Below, in pieces: positions 24,422 through 36,585 of a DNA stretch of 64,000 nt. The DNA lies in contig OZ199840.1 of assembly GCA_964304625.1 (NCBI GenBank), positions 10,726,001-10,790,000 of the forward strand, read 5' to 3'. Every line of letters begins with the position of its first letter. The first letter of the stretch is position 1. Position numbers and translations under genes: made by a program. Under the pieces are notes generated by a model. The model was not told where the DNA came from. It saw nothing but the letters and a program-made list of their open reading frames with translations, and did not search any database. This DNA comes from Kudoa neothunni. Lineage: Eukaryota > Cnidaria.

Positions 24422-27400
24422 TGTGTTATGTTGTGAAAATACCTCTCACTTATTGTTTAACCGATAATGGTTACAGTTTTATCAGTTCTGGTTCGTGATA
24501 GAATTATTTGTACCCCAAAATTCACGAACTCTAGCTAATCTATTCGGGGTACAATCAACAATAAATACCAATAACAGATTATAGTGTGTCTTATGACGAA
24601 ACCAATCGACACGCTCTTATTCCCTAATTTTATCAATATCGAGAAAGGGTAATGTTTTTTTGTAGTTCAATTTTGAGGGTTTATCGGTGAAAATAGTTGA
24701 TCTTAAAATCAACCAAACATTGTGTTACATATAGATGTATAAATGTTTAATCATATTTCGAAACAATTATCTCTTCTTTATTTATAGCGATTATTCACTC
24801 CTGCAGACAAAACAGGTTACAGATATTGATAAGGTGATCGCTTCCACTCAATAATATCTAAGATGGAATGTTTCGCTAGATGTCCTATTATCAAATTAAT
24901 ATGTTATTTATTGGATTCAGTGAATAATTCTCTAGATTGTAACCATCATTAATTAAATAACTTCATGATTGTTTTAACAATCTGTATACACCTGAATTTT
25001 CTAAAATCCCAATGACGCATTTGCCAGTCATTACAAGTAATTCATTATCTATTCGTCGTCGTAATTTATTAGCTGTTACATTAATAGTTTGTTAAATTCG
25101 ATATTGTATTAATACAAGTTTTAAGGTTAGTCTTTACGTTAAACTAATTATAATAACATTATCCCTTTTATATGCGTATTAATTATTTTCAACAATTTTC
25201 GACTGTATTTTTTGAATAAAATTAGTCGTAAGTATTCGTGCATACTAAAAATTATTGTTTCACTAATCACCTAAAGACGAAAAACCCTATTCTTTTTCTA
25301 TAATGGGATACACAATAACTCAACCTCATTTTGTATGTGATTACATTTAAACAAATATTTAGATAAAAATATTAAATGTATTTCAAGTTAAATTCACTAC
25401 AACCAAATGTAATATTTTTATTGGTCCTATACAGCATCGGTTTAAATACAAGAGAGAAGGATTCGATAAATTTACTGAATGAAAACTTTAAGGCTGAAAC
25501 TTGATTCATTTCACTTAAATGGTGTGTGATAGTGACAATAAGATTATAGGAACTATAACATGCGTGTGCTTTCTCAAATTGCATGAATAGAAAATAATTT
25601 TTTATTAAAATATTTGAAAATAGCTTATCACAGTAAAAAAACCAATTCCACGTGATCTCCTCGGCATCAAGGAAAAAAGTGCGTCAAATTGGTCATGTCC
25701 AGGGCGCCCAAACCTTGGGTTTTTTCTATTAACCTTGGATTCTTGGGAATTGTTTCATTTTAAGCCAAATCTTGGGTTTTTTTTATTTACAAAACTTTTA
25801 GATTATTGAATTCTTTGAGATCAGTTATAAATAAAAAGTTTTGGTATTGGGTAGAATAACCATATTTATTTTTTTAATAGTGGAGAGAATTAAAATTAAT
25901 CGAAATTTTAAAAAGATATCACGATCGTCGACAATGCGCTGTTTTCTGACCCTTGGATGATTGTTATTTAATCAATTGTTCTTATTATTCTGAGATCGTA
26001 TTTGGATATTTTACCCCAAAATGATTTTATTAATGGTATACCTTTTTATACAGTTAACCAATACCCAATAGATTCCAGTTATTCTTCTAATATAATTTTT
26101 ACTTTGATTTGATGAAAAATGTGATTCGAGAAATTATTGTACAAGTTTTAATTTGTATTTTATCTTGTAATGGTCTTCGGGGTAAAATTTATCCCATGTT
26201 TTTTTTGGTTGAAAATATTTCAAAAAATGTATACAATTTTGAATTCAAATATAATGAAATTCATTTGAGTAGTTTTTATATAAAGTAAGAAAATGTTCAA
26301 TAAATAAAGTAAAACGCACGCGCAGCTTATCCGATGATGTGTGATGCCAGCGATTTATTCGAAGAATTTTGTTTATCCGAGAATGAATACCACGTTGTTG
26401 AGGAAAATTTCTTCTTTTAGATGTTTTTCGCTGAAAAATTGTTAAAATAAATTGATCGTAGAAACATTACAGGGGAAAAAGTGATACCACCTTGCCTCCG
26501 ATTATCACTAAAAAGAGCCCGTTGAGACCGCATTTTTGTTTTCCATAAAAAATATTTGTTGGTATCTTATGTTTCCAGTAAAACAAAATGCGTGATTTTC
26601 TTAAAGAAATCGCTGAAAAATTATACAAACATTGTTGACAATAAATTCGACAATCTAAACAGGTTCTAGCATTGTTTATGCTTCCCAACAGGAACTTATT
26701 CTTAATGTAAAACGAGCAACAGGTGGATACAGTGGGAGGAAAAATGATAAAAATTCTTCTAAATGGCGCGAATATTGGTATAAATTTTATTGTCCATTTG
26801 AGGGGTTTAACATTTTTTTTAATTTCTCGTAACTTTTAATAATTCTTATTATGTTTTTTCTTAATATTTCAACTGGCGCCACACGTTGAATTCCGATGCA
26901 TTAACGCAATTATTTTTTAAACGAAACATCGATGTGTACCGACATAAGGCGGATCGTAAACGAAGCTGATTATCGCGTGGATTACGTCAGAATTTAATAT
27001 ACATTTGCCAGTGTTTTATCCATAGGAATTAAAAATTATTCTACGAAATTGATTATTAGATTTTTTAAATTGCTATAATTCAAAAAAAAATGTGAGGTAA
27101 AATTTACCCCAAAGTCAAATACACGTTCATCGTTTTTGGGTTCATTAGATTAGACACTTTCATAATAATAAGTAATATTGTACTTTTCGGTAATAGGTAT
27201 AGTTGTAGGGATTTTTTGGTATTAAATCTTAACTAAATAATATACAAGAAGTACCTGAAAAAGTGCGTGAAACTGACCAATCTGCGACTTTTAGTTACAT
27301 TATTTTGCAACTTTCAACAATATTTTTTATAAAATTTTGATTGCAACATTATGAGAAACATATTACATAAACAACCAACAATCAATATTCTAACTAAATA

Positions 27401-27970
27401 GGTTTTTAAAAAGTGCGTGAAATTGGTTACTTACTGTATTTTATTTTCGGTTATTTTAATCTGAGGGATTAATTTAAGTATATTTCAGTAAGTTTATGCT
27501 TAATAGTAGAGGAAATAATTGTAGATTTAGATGAAAAAATGTCTATTATTTTTGATTTAGTCATATTTTTATTGCTAAGACAGAACGAAGAACCAAAAAT
27601 ATCAAAAATTGAACGAGCTCTTCAAAGTATAACTTAATCTTGGATATATATAGCTAGGTATGCCGAAATTCCAGGATTTTCTAAAAATTGCAAATATGGA
27701 GACTTTCCCTCTATATGGGAACCAGAATTCGTAGTAAACTAATATATGAAAAATTATTTTCTTGATATACTTTAAAATCATCTTGAGTGAGAAGTTTCAA
27801 ATTTTGTCTGGATGCATGCATTGTAAATAATTCGCACTGGCTATAATAGGCACGGAAGTTTTTAATCCCGGAAACTTCTATTTATAAATGTTCTATAAAG
27901 ATTATTTTTTAGAATCTGTTGTATTTAATTATTTTTGCCCATCGCTACCGCCCCTAGGTGCCAGAAATAA
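24422..27970. other. Intergenic with scattered transposon-end motifs
   Basis: No gene was supported. The motif AAAGTGCGTxAAAyTGGT, a right-type pogo/Tc1 end, occurs at about 25676, 27260 and 27413. The last runs into TTACTTACTGTA and so has a complete CAGT end. GGGGTAAAATTTAyCCC-like palindromes occur at about 26179 and 27096. The minus frame 26467-26688 has four cysteines but no family match. Confidence 0.45.
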
Positions 27971-28750
27971 TTAACCCTATAAGGTACATAAAAACGATTA
28001 CACCTCAAATTTTTATTTTACAATAAGTAATAAAAAAATATTTCAAAATGCCATACAAATTTTAGGAAATTTCGACCGACAGAATTTTGAGTAAAATGTA
28101 ATTCATCCTACAAAAATCTACTCGGTAGGATTATATAACGTTTCGTAAATCTTCGTTTAAATACATCAACAATCTTTCATACTATAGAGAAAGAAAAAAA
28201 CAAAAAATTTTTGAATATCAAAGCCAATAGATTTGTATTTTGAACACTGATTATATTTACTCGAATAACGAAATCGACCAGAATATCCTTACAACTGATG
28301 CATCGAGTGTTTCTTATTTATCATTTGACGCGTAAAAATTTGCAGAATACTTTCTTAAAGTTTGATTCTATTATTTCAATTTCTTAGGAAAAATATGAAT
28401 GGCGTGTTTCAGTTACTTTCGAATCCTTTGATTGTTAACAAATAATGGTTGATAGAAACATAATAAATATTATACTGTTTAATTCTAAACATCCTATATT
28501 GATTAAAAATCTAAGAATTTGCATTCTAAACATGCAACATCTATCATGCTTGAATTTATAGTTCAATAAGCTTGTACGAAGTGTTATAATAGTTTGTCAA
28601 AATGACTTCGGGCGGATTAACTGGCGCAATGAATCATCTTTTTCTCAAAATTTCCTAAAATTTGTATGGGATTTTTAAATATATTTTTATTACCTATCGT
28701 AAAATAAAAACCTTGGGTCCAAAAGACCTTAAGTTCGTTAGAGGGTTAAA
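27971..28750. mobile_element. 780-bp piggyBac-like MITE
   Basis: The segment is bounded on both sides by TTAA, the piggyBac target. It starts TTAACCCTATAAGGTACATA and its reverse complement starts TTAACCCTCTAACGAACTTA. The inverted repeat continues for about 100 bp, including a closely matching inner part ending CATACAAATTTTAGGAAATTT at 28045-28068 and, inverted, at about 28645-28670. The middle has no coding frame. It is a non-autonomous, fairly well preserved element related in its ends to the piggyBac relic at 39.7 kb. Confidence 0.75.
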
Positions 28751-30244
28751 CACAGTCAAAACTATACCTACCTGGATATTATGACCAGTGTCAATAGACA
28801 TTTCCTAAATTTAGCTAAAATTTCTAAATCGATTAATTATAAATACCAAGAAATAATTTGAATTCCTAATTAAAAATAATATTACTGCAGTATATATTTA
28901 TCTACACATAAAAACTGATAAATATTTAATGTGCCTGGATAGGTGAGAATCTGTGCATTATTCTTTTGGAATGTCTGATATTATTATTATTATTATTTCG
29001 ATTCAGAGCGTTTATAAAATACACCATCAAAAACGATACCAGATTTTATGCTATCTAAACGATCAGCTATAGTTGAAATGAAATGTTGTCATGTTAATAA
29101 ATATATTCAAATCCGTCACAGATGTTAATATATTCGTCAAATTAACCAATTAACATATTTATTATTAATATAAAAATTATTATAAAATATTCTACATTTG
29201 TATTACTATCTAGATTCTAGAATAATCAAAACTAATAATATTAAAATGGACACTTTGAATATATACGCACGCACGCACGTGCAAATAATTTAAATTATTT
29301 TCCATAGAGTGACCGACTTTTCACTAAATTTTCCACCAAATTTTAAAACCTGTGTAAAATACACAATGAAAATATTTGAAATAAAATGAGTTCCATTTTA
29401 CTTGGAATATGCTCGAATTTGAAAGTACTCAGAAAATTAGTCACTGCATCCTGTCCAAAAATCACCAAAATATTTCCACATTATAAAATATTCTCCGTTG
29501 AATTATATATTTTATAAAACTCAATTGTTATTTATTACCTGTTGGAAAATAAAAACAGAAACAAAACCTGGAGTATTACATTAGGATTTAATTGAAACCT
29601 AATATTCAATAATTCATTATGAGAGATTTGATTAATAGAAAATATCAAGAAAATAGCTGTAAAATCTTTGACAAATATCCCAAATCTCTCCGAAAACCAA
29701 CGACAACCGACGACAACATCGATAAATGATGAGAGCGAATTTGTTAAGAATATAATTTTTATTCTCCTACAACTAGAAACTATCATATTCTATAAAAATG
29801 CGTCATTAGATCTTAAATAATTAAACTAATAAAGAGGACGATTCATTGTAAGCCTAACTTTAGTTAACAATAACAATCAAATAATCAGTTAATATTGGTC
29901 TCAAACACCTATAATGATTGAAAATATCGCACATATGAAATATCGTAGTTATATTGTTCCTTGGGGTCGATGATACTTAACTTTTGCGGGTTGGATTAGC
30001 GTCATTATGTGCTCCATAATACTTAGTGTTTATCTAAGGATTAGAAAATCGACCAAACTACTGATTAGTTCAAATTTGGTCAATAAAAATTTATCACGCC
30101 TTAACAAAAACATAGCTACTGGTTATTGTTGTGTTTAATCAATATTAGGATTTGGTTTCAATACCCATAGACGGACATTGACCCATTCTTATAGCACGTG
30201 ACCACCCTTAAACATCTATTGGGTTCCACACTCTAAACTACCAA
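28751..30244. other. Intergenic, nothing recognised
   Basis: Contains a short (TTA)n run at about 28980-28998 and otherwise AT-rich sequence. The region just before 30245 should be the RanGAP promoter. The minus frame 29535-29786 is hydrophobic but unsupported. Confidence 0.45.
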
Positions 30245-31793
30245 ATGTGCGACAACACAACAATAGTGTTTAGAAACCATGGCTTGAAATGGAACACCAG
30301 TTCGGATGGTAACTTCTGTTCTAATTGTTATCACAATGATATACTGTAACTGTAACAGTTGAGGAAATTGTGCGAAAGATAGTCAGCTGCTCACAATTGA
30401 CATCGCTGACGTTGACAGGCAGCAGTTTAGGTGTCGAGGCAGCCGAAGCAATAGCCAAAGTGCTCACTAACAAATCATCACTGAGAGTAATCGATCATTC
30501 AACCGACAATGTTTGGCTCTTGTTTGTCACAACTTTGTTGTTTTATTTAGCATTTATACATGAATGATTTGTTCACCGGTAGAGACAAACACGAAATACC
30601 AAGTGCTCTGGTAGATAAATAAAATTTCATTTCTAGAATGCGCGTTTCTAATAACTCCTATTCATGTGATAGGAGCACATTTTCGACGCTATTGTCCAAT
30701 CGAAAGCTGCTATTGAAACTTTGGATCTAAGTGATAATGCACTAGGACCTCATGGAATGAAAGTGGTGAAAAGATTTCTACCTTCAATAGCCATCCATCT
30801 CAAGATTCTTATACTTAACAACAATGGTTTGGGATCTCTTGGAAGCGAGGTATGCTCACTATTGTTTGTTGTCTTCTAACTCAATGGATGAAGTTATTAT
30901 CGAATGCATTGGTTGAAGCTACCAACAACAACTCCAATGGTGATCGTCCGTTGCAACTTGTGGAGTTGTATTGTGGTAGAAATAGACTGGAAGATGAAGG
31001 TGCCAAAAACATCAGCAAAATATTGAAGGTATCTTGTGGGTGTGTGAGAATGCCATTAGACAGTGAATGGTATGGTTAGAGTGTATCAACGTTGAAAGTT
31101 TTGAAGATGCCTCACAATGGCATCCAACACAAGGGTATTGGCGAGTTGTGTCAATCCCTTACCAACAATCCTCTGTTGGAAGTATGTTGTGTTATTTTGT
31201 TGGTGGATGGAGATAGGATCTATTTTATTGATTGTGTGTAGTGTTTGGATCTCAATGACAATATAATCACTGAAAAGGGTGCCAAATTTTTGGCCGACTC
31301 TATGCATACATTACATCATCTCATGGAACTGGATTTGGGGGATTGTCTACTGCGTGATGGTGGTGGTGTTCACCTTTCATCAGCTCTCCAATCCACCAAA
31401 TCTCCCCTCACAGTAACCACAGTTATTTATTGTTATTCAGCGTTAACGAATTATCCAGAAAATTAATATCACCTACAATGAACTGAGTGGTGACACTTTG
31501 AAGTCAATTGTGAATTCATTGGCGGAAAAAACCACAAAACTTTCGTTATTCCTTGATGGTAGGTAGCTACACTTAGTGGACGAAACTTATTTCTCTCTCC
31601 GATAGGTAATATGATTGGGAAACGAGGAAGGTCTGCAATTTTGGATCTACTTAAAACTCAACAATCTATCACTTACGATGGCATTGAAAATGATGAGTCT
31701 ACCGATGATGAGGAATTCTTCTCTGGTGTAGAAAGTGAAGATAAAACAGACGAATCCTTGGCGTCAGAATTCCGTAAAATGGGAATTAGTTAG
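30245..31793 (+). CDS. RANGAP1: Ran GTPase-activating protein, short form
   Basis: Nine exons join in frame: 30245-30308, 30359-30486, 30551-30610, 30673-30849, 30894-31028, 31080-31181, 31242-31412, 31459-31558, 31606-31793 (374 aa). RanGAP stimulates GTP hydrolysis by Ran at the cytoplasmic face of the nuclear pore and so sets transport direction. The N-terminus VFRNHGLKWNTSSD matches the RanGAP start. MNDLFTGRDKHEIPSAL holds the family's conserved segment with the catalytic arginine. A run of LRRs follows (LDLSDNALGPHG, LYCGRNRLEDEG, LKMPHNGIQHKG, LDLNDNIITEKG, LDLGDCLLRDGG). The protein ends in an acidic tail after the LRRs and lacks the vertebrate C-terminal SUMO-accepting domain. Its length resembles yeast Rna1. 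Introns are 44-64 nt. AATAAA occurs near 31905. Confidence 0.95.
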
Positions 31794-32810
31794 TTTTCCA
31801 TGTTAACTTCAAATAGGTTATGTTTTTGATTCTGTACTGTGTGTATTTTAATCTGAATATCAATCTTTATCTTGATTATACCTTGTGTCTGTTAAATCAC
31901 ACAAATAAATGTCAAAATGATTATCCAGCTGTTGGTTTAATTATTCTTTGATTTTGATTAGTAACGTTGGAATTAGATATGATGTTCTAACAAGATAATA
32001 TCCTTAGTTTTCCTCACAGATCGGATTAACTTATTTTATGACCTTGCACTCTCAGAATCAATTAAACCCTCTTTTTATTGTTAACACAAATAGAACTGTA
32101 AATTATTTCTCTTTGTCGATATAGAAAGCGATTATAACCGATTTTATTCCAATGATAATCATTATCATTGTATAATTTTTATGGCGTTTCCATATGTTAA
32201 TAAACCGTATTATGTGAATACATGACGGAAAAATGTTTAAAAAATTGACGGTGATAATAACTGTTGACTTATGTTATGTTATGTAATGGAAATAAATTTA
32301 TGAATTTTTTTTTAAATAGGATGATTCTTGGCTCATAAATTTTATGATAAATAGATCATAGAAATATTCATTAGAATTATACATAGTAACTTATGGGTCG
32401 TACGTAATATCGTAGAAAACATAATTTAATCAATATTTAGAAAATTAAACTTCCATCCCGTAAACTTAATAATATTAATAGCATATTATCTAAATTTGAC
32501 TCCAGAAAAATTAAATTATCAATAGTTTTTATGAATTTCGTATGTCGTGCTAAATTATGGATTGTGTGTAATAATTTTATTCCTAACTACTTAGATTATG
32601 GCATGTGCGGATAGATTTTTAATTCATTCTCAAAATTTGAATTAATGAAATATTTTCAAAAGGTAGCGGGTAAATAAACCGCTAAATTTGAAACAATAAA
32701 GATCTTTGATGTAAAACCAACATCTACCTTGAGTACTATTATAAGCATACAGATTAGTTGCTTTAAAATTGTAACGATGGTTTATTTCCAAATTAAGTAA
32801 AACTCTCACA
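31794..32810. other. Intergenic, RanGAP 3' side
   Basis: Holds the probable RanGAP polyadenylation site near 31905. Nothing else was recognised. Confidence 0.45.
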
Positions 32811-33000
32811 GGAAAAAAATATGGAAATTGATCTACAAGTGAAAGAGTGGATTGAACTGGTAAGTGCAAAAAAGACACGTGGTTCTCGTTAAGTTTTTAT
32901 CAGCACGGCTAGTGAATTCCTCATGATTCCCCGCCATCAATACCCGTATCTACTAATTGGTTTATGGCTTTATCCAAAAATTTAACATTTCGCATAGTAC
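32811..33000 (+). repeat. Dispersed repeat R2, copy a
   Basis: Aligns with 41022-41330: ATTGATCTACAAGTGAAAGA and GTGGATTGAACTG here against ATTGATCTACACGTAAAACG and ATGGATTGAATTG there. A second matching block is the GTTTTTATCAGCACGGCTAG region, and both end near AAAATTTAAC. In one frame both read I-D-L-x-V-K-x-W-I-E-L, so the repeat may derive from a transposase or host exon. Confidence 0.55.
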
Positions 33001-33595
33001 TTTTTGGTGAATTTTCAAATATTAAACTTGATAAGTGTGAGGGTTGGTCAAAATATAACCTAATTTATTAATTTTCTTGTTTGTTTTCGCGTATACAAAG
33101 TTGTGTCGTGAGTAATGATTTTGATTTCCTTTTGAGTACGCAACACCCATAAGTCACTGTCACTGTCACTGTCACTGTATTTAATATCTTTTTTATTAAA
33201 AATAATTTGCCAATTTTAAGTCCGTCGAATGTGAAACTCAACAATTCGATAATAAAAAACATTTTTTTCATGTTTCAGTACGTTATTGCAGATATAAATG
33301 GATATTTAAAATGTTGAGTTGTTTTAGTCGTTAATGTCTCTAAATTCCATCTCATTATATGATTGTATGAATACCAGACTTTATATTTTACAATTTTAGA
33401 TAAATAAATAAATAAATTTTTATCACAAATATAAGAGATAAAATATAACGTTAATTTTTATTATATTTTTTGAGTGCAGTTCATTAGTTGTGAAATGTTA
33501 TTTTTTACTTAATTGCTATGGAAACAGCGAATTGATTTATAGTATTCATTTTTTGAATGCTATCAAACAGTTTTTATTATATCATTAGTATTACA
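33001..33595. other. AT-rich sequence, nothing else recognised
   Basis: Apart from the hexamer run and an AAAT run near 33400 nothing is supported. Confidence 0.4.
33150..33178 (+). repeat. (CACTGT)n hexamer run
   Basis: Four tandem CACTGT units within non-coding sequence. Confidence 0.85.
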
Positions 33596-33712
33596 ATGCA
33601 GTCTCGCACTTCGACCATAATCCGCTCTAGAAGTGTGTTCAAATTTCGAACCAATTTTTCCCATGTAAAATAATGAAAATTAGTCTAATCCAAACCGCTC
33701 ATCAAATAAATA
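33596..33712 (+). repeat. Dispersed repeat R1, copy b
   Basis: Inverted relative to and homologous with 10891-11004. It includes GACCATAATCCGCTCTAGAA and a GTTCAAATTTCGAACC palindrome. Confidence 0.6.
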
Positions 33713-33776
33713 TTAAATATAATAATAAAAATGAGATATACGATGTAACACACGCTCCGAATAGGGATTCGAGATC

Positions 33777-33932
33777 GCATTATTAGCATTAAAAGGCGGT
33801 GGTGCCATGCCGCTCTGCTCTCGATCACGCATACGATTGGTTGATTACAACCCTTGTTATCCATACGTTATGTGTTATGTAGGATAAATATTTTTTGCTC
33901 GATATACGATAGGTTATAAAGGATTTCCTTTC
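33777..33932 (+). repeat. Dispersed repeat R3, copy a
   Basis: About 150 bp aligning with 42217-42362 at roughly 80% identity. The shared blocks are ATTATTAGCATTAAAAGGCG, GATTGGTTGATTACAACCC and GATAGGTTATAAAGGATT. It directly follows R1 copy b, but R1 copy a lacks it, so the two may be parts of one longer element or a chance neighbour. Confidence 0.7.
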
Positions 33933-34674
33933 GGTGACGTTGTCACAGTTTGATTGAGCGAATCTCCTTCTAGAATCTCTTTTCTCCTCCGTTTTTTGCT
34001 TCAACTGGATTTGTCCTGTATACCCCTTCTATGCATTCGAACTCAAGTGTTTCTGACTACAAATTTTTGGTCGAACTGTATTGTGAAAAATTCATTAAAA
34101 TATTGGTATTTGGATATTTATTACATTATAGGTTTAATAGGATTTTGGGAATAAAATATTTTTTCTATTTAATCTAAAATTTTGTTAAGAAATAGAAATA
34201 GTTTTTTAGGATTTCCTTATTTCAAGTTTTTTTATTGTTCTCTTCAATCTAATATTATTCCATTTAAATTGAAATAAATTGATAATTTTTGAATTCAGAA
34301 AACAACTTAAAAATTAGTAAATTAATAATTTATTAATAATAAATTATGCACGTTACTTTTCTATCGCTTTATAAATCTTCTCAAAAATATAATCGAAATG
34401 GATGAATATCAAAAATGGGAACAAAGTAAAACACACCCAATGTTTTGTAGTTTAAATGTCAATCATATGAATTTTTAATTTTTTAAAAATAGGACTATGA
34501 AACTTTGTACTAAAGTAACGGAATAAAGTATTTATAGCATAAAATAATAGTTGATTTTTAAATATAATTGTTTGTTAAGGAGACGATGATAATTGTGTAA
34601 TATAATAGGAACAAAATTCAAATCCTAAACACATTTTTGCACATGCGCGCACTTATATTAACATTTAAAGGTGG
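33933..34674. other. Intergenic upstream of uS12m
   Basis: No gene recognised. The plus frame 33954-34154 has no supporting features. Confidence 0.4.
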
Positions 34675-35100
34675 ATGATTGGTTGGCTTGGAAATCTCAC
34701 AAAAATATTAATACCTTCGTTAGTGAAAACTAACAATACTACTTTTTCGAAACACCTTCCAAATCTTTATCGTACACAAGTGTCTATCCAAAGAAAAATG
34801 CGCATTAACAGCACATTCTTCTTGGACAGAATGAAAAAGAGGCCTGACAAAGTGATAAAAACGCCATTTCGTAAAGGAATTGTCGTCAAGTTAATAAAAA
34901 TGCGCCCCAAAAAACCAAATTCTGGTAATAGGCGTTGTGTGGTGGTGAGACTGAGTGACAACCAACTTGTGAAGGCCTACATTCCTGGTGAGAATGGTCA
35001 GGTGCAGGAACATGGCATGGTGCTAATTTATCCTCGTGTTAAACAAGATGTTCCTGGTTTAAAATATCGAGTTGTTCGACACAAGTTGGATATGAAATAA
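34675..35100 (+). CDS. MRPS12: Mitochondrial small-subunit ribosomal protein uS12m
   Basis: A single exon of 141 aa. uS12 lies at the decoding centre of the small subunit. The first about 40 residues are basic and hydroxylated (MIGWLGNLTKILIPSLVKTN), as expected of a mitochondrial import sequence. The core shows the uS12 blocks KKPNSGNRRCVVVRL (usual KPNSANRK), VKAYIPGENGQVQEHGMVLI and DVPGLKYRVVR. The usual GGRV turn reads YPRV here. The length fits mitochondrial rather than cytosolic uS12 (S23). It is intronless, and its neighbours are unrelated. Confidence 0.95.
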   Translation: MIGWLGNLTKILIPSLVKTNNTTFSKHLPNLYRTQVSIQRKMRINSTFFLDRMKKRPDKVIKTPFRKGIVVKLIKMRPKKPNSGNRRCVVVRLSDNQLVKAYIPGENGQVQEHGMVLIYPRVKQDVPGLKYRVVRHKLDMK

Positions 35101-36123
35101 TTTTGTATTTTTCATTTGTTTTATTTTTTGTCATCACGCTAACTTTATTATGCTAAGAATTACAAATAATTTTTTGGGGGTAATATTTTAATTAAATTCT
35201 TAAAAATATATGATAATCTTTTGAGTTGGTGAATTTAGGTTAGTAGGTGTTTATTAAAATTGAAGTAATTGAGTTCTAGATCAAGTAATAAGGTTGGATT
35301 AAGAATCTCAAAACAACCTTTGAGTGTCATTTTTTACCTTTTCTTAAGCAAGTTTTCATAATTAAATGAAAGAATATCTAAAGCAAGGATTTGGCTAATT
35401 TTTATAACTTCAAATTTTGCAAGTGCCGAATCCCGAATACAACATCATCGGCACTTGCAAAATCTTCGTTAAGTTTCGAAAACTCACTCTATTATTCCTA
35501 CATTGATTTCTAAATTAATTATATGTCTTAAAAACATTTTTAATAATAATAAATTATCTTCTATATCATTATCTTCTATATCTATTATAAAGTTTTTACA
35601 AAGCTATTTCTATCAATTAATACATTTTTTAGTTTATATATTTTTTAGGTGACAATTTATTTGCATTAAAAGGAGTTAGAATCATTTTATCATTAGATTT
35701 TTATAGTAACCAAATGATAAGCTGTCTAATTTTATTATCAATTAATTTTTCGATACTTATTTTTTGAAAAATCTAAATTCGACAAATAAAAAGATGCATT
35801 TAACTAAAATAGTGCATGGTAGACTTTATGTGTTTATCCTCATGTTTGTTGATAAGTATGGCTTGGAAAAATTTATATTTAATCTAATCTAATATGTTCA
35901 CAATTAAGTATTATATTTTAAGGTTTCTATTTTATTAACTATGTAAAAAAACGTATATAAACTTATACAGGTTAATTGAATGGATTGTAGTACTTTTGGA
36001 GTTGTTTTGAGAGATTCTTCAATATAAGTATTTTCGACACCGAGTTGAGTTACATTGGGCTATTGACGCTAGTTTCCTTATATAGTAGGTATAAATGCAC
36101 ATTGTTTTAGTTAATCGCCCGAA
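35101..36123. other. Intergenic with one strong hairpin
   Basis: AT-rich, with a perfect 16-bp inverted repeat at 35414-35463 and nothing else recognised. Confidence 0.5.
35414..35463. repeat. Perfect 16-bp inverted repeat
   Basis: ATTTTGCAAGTGCCGA (35414-35429) and its exact reverse complement (35448-35463) are separated by 18 bases. In AT-rich non-coding DNA this is unexpected by chance. It could be the core of a small foldback element or a transcribed hairpin. Confidence 0.85.
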
Positions 36124-36585
36124 ATGCCTCCCTCAGTATTGAAATTTCGAACGTTCAACAGTCTCGACACTCCCATTTTTAAACCTCTATTCGAGATGTT
36201 TTCCTGGAATATTGACGATGTGAAAAAAAGTTTAGATAATGGTGCTCTCTACTCTTGGAAGATGTCTAACATTAAGACCAAAGAATGAGATAATTTTCCA
36301 TCCATATTTACCAAAGATGGAGACGAAATATCCCAACTCAACTTTATTATTTTCATGAAATGCAATTGGTCGTCTAGATTTAAATCTATGATTAACAATC
36401 ATCAACCAGAATATATTTCACATATATTTATTTCACATATATTTCACATATATTTATTTCACATATATTTCACATATATTTATTTCACATATATTTCACA
36501 TATATTTCACTGCAAGTCCAAATTTACATCATTATTAAAATCTACTCTCGTTAAGCTATATTTTTCGAGGTTTTTAATAAAATAA
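36124..36585 (+). pseudogene. Unrecognised ORF with one in-frame TGA and a repeat tail
   Basis: From ATG 36124 the frame codes 54 residues (MPPSVLKFRTFNSLDTPIFK, then FEMFSWNIDDVKKSLDNG), meets TGA at 36286-36288, and stays open in the same frame to 36585. After the stop the text still looks coding (KDGDEISQLNFIIFMKCNW) until it enters a minisatellite read as HIFISHIFH. No GT...AG intron restores the frame obviously. Most likely it is a decayed or orphan gene. An unrecognised intron or a stop allele are alternatives. Family unknown. Confidence 0.4.
36416..36512 (+). repeat. 26-bp minisatellite
   Basis: Tandem units of about 26 bp (ACATATATTTATTTCACATA then TATTTC) repeat roughly three times, with a shorter 12-bp subunit at the end. 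Confidence 0.9.

Noticed and set aside
26467-26688. Minus-strand 73-codon frame with four cysteines
   Set aside because: Compared with piggyBac and Tc1 zinc-finger tails without a convincing match, and no splice partner.
33741-33850. tRNA-like boxes (GATTCGA with an A-box-like element on the minus strand) in repeats R1/R3
   Set aside because: T-stem and acceptor stem do not pair, and the R3 copy at 42217 lacks the box. Kept only as dispersed repeats.
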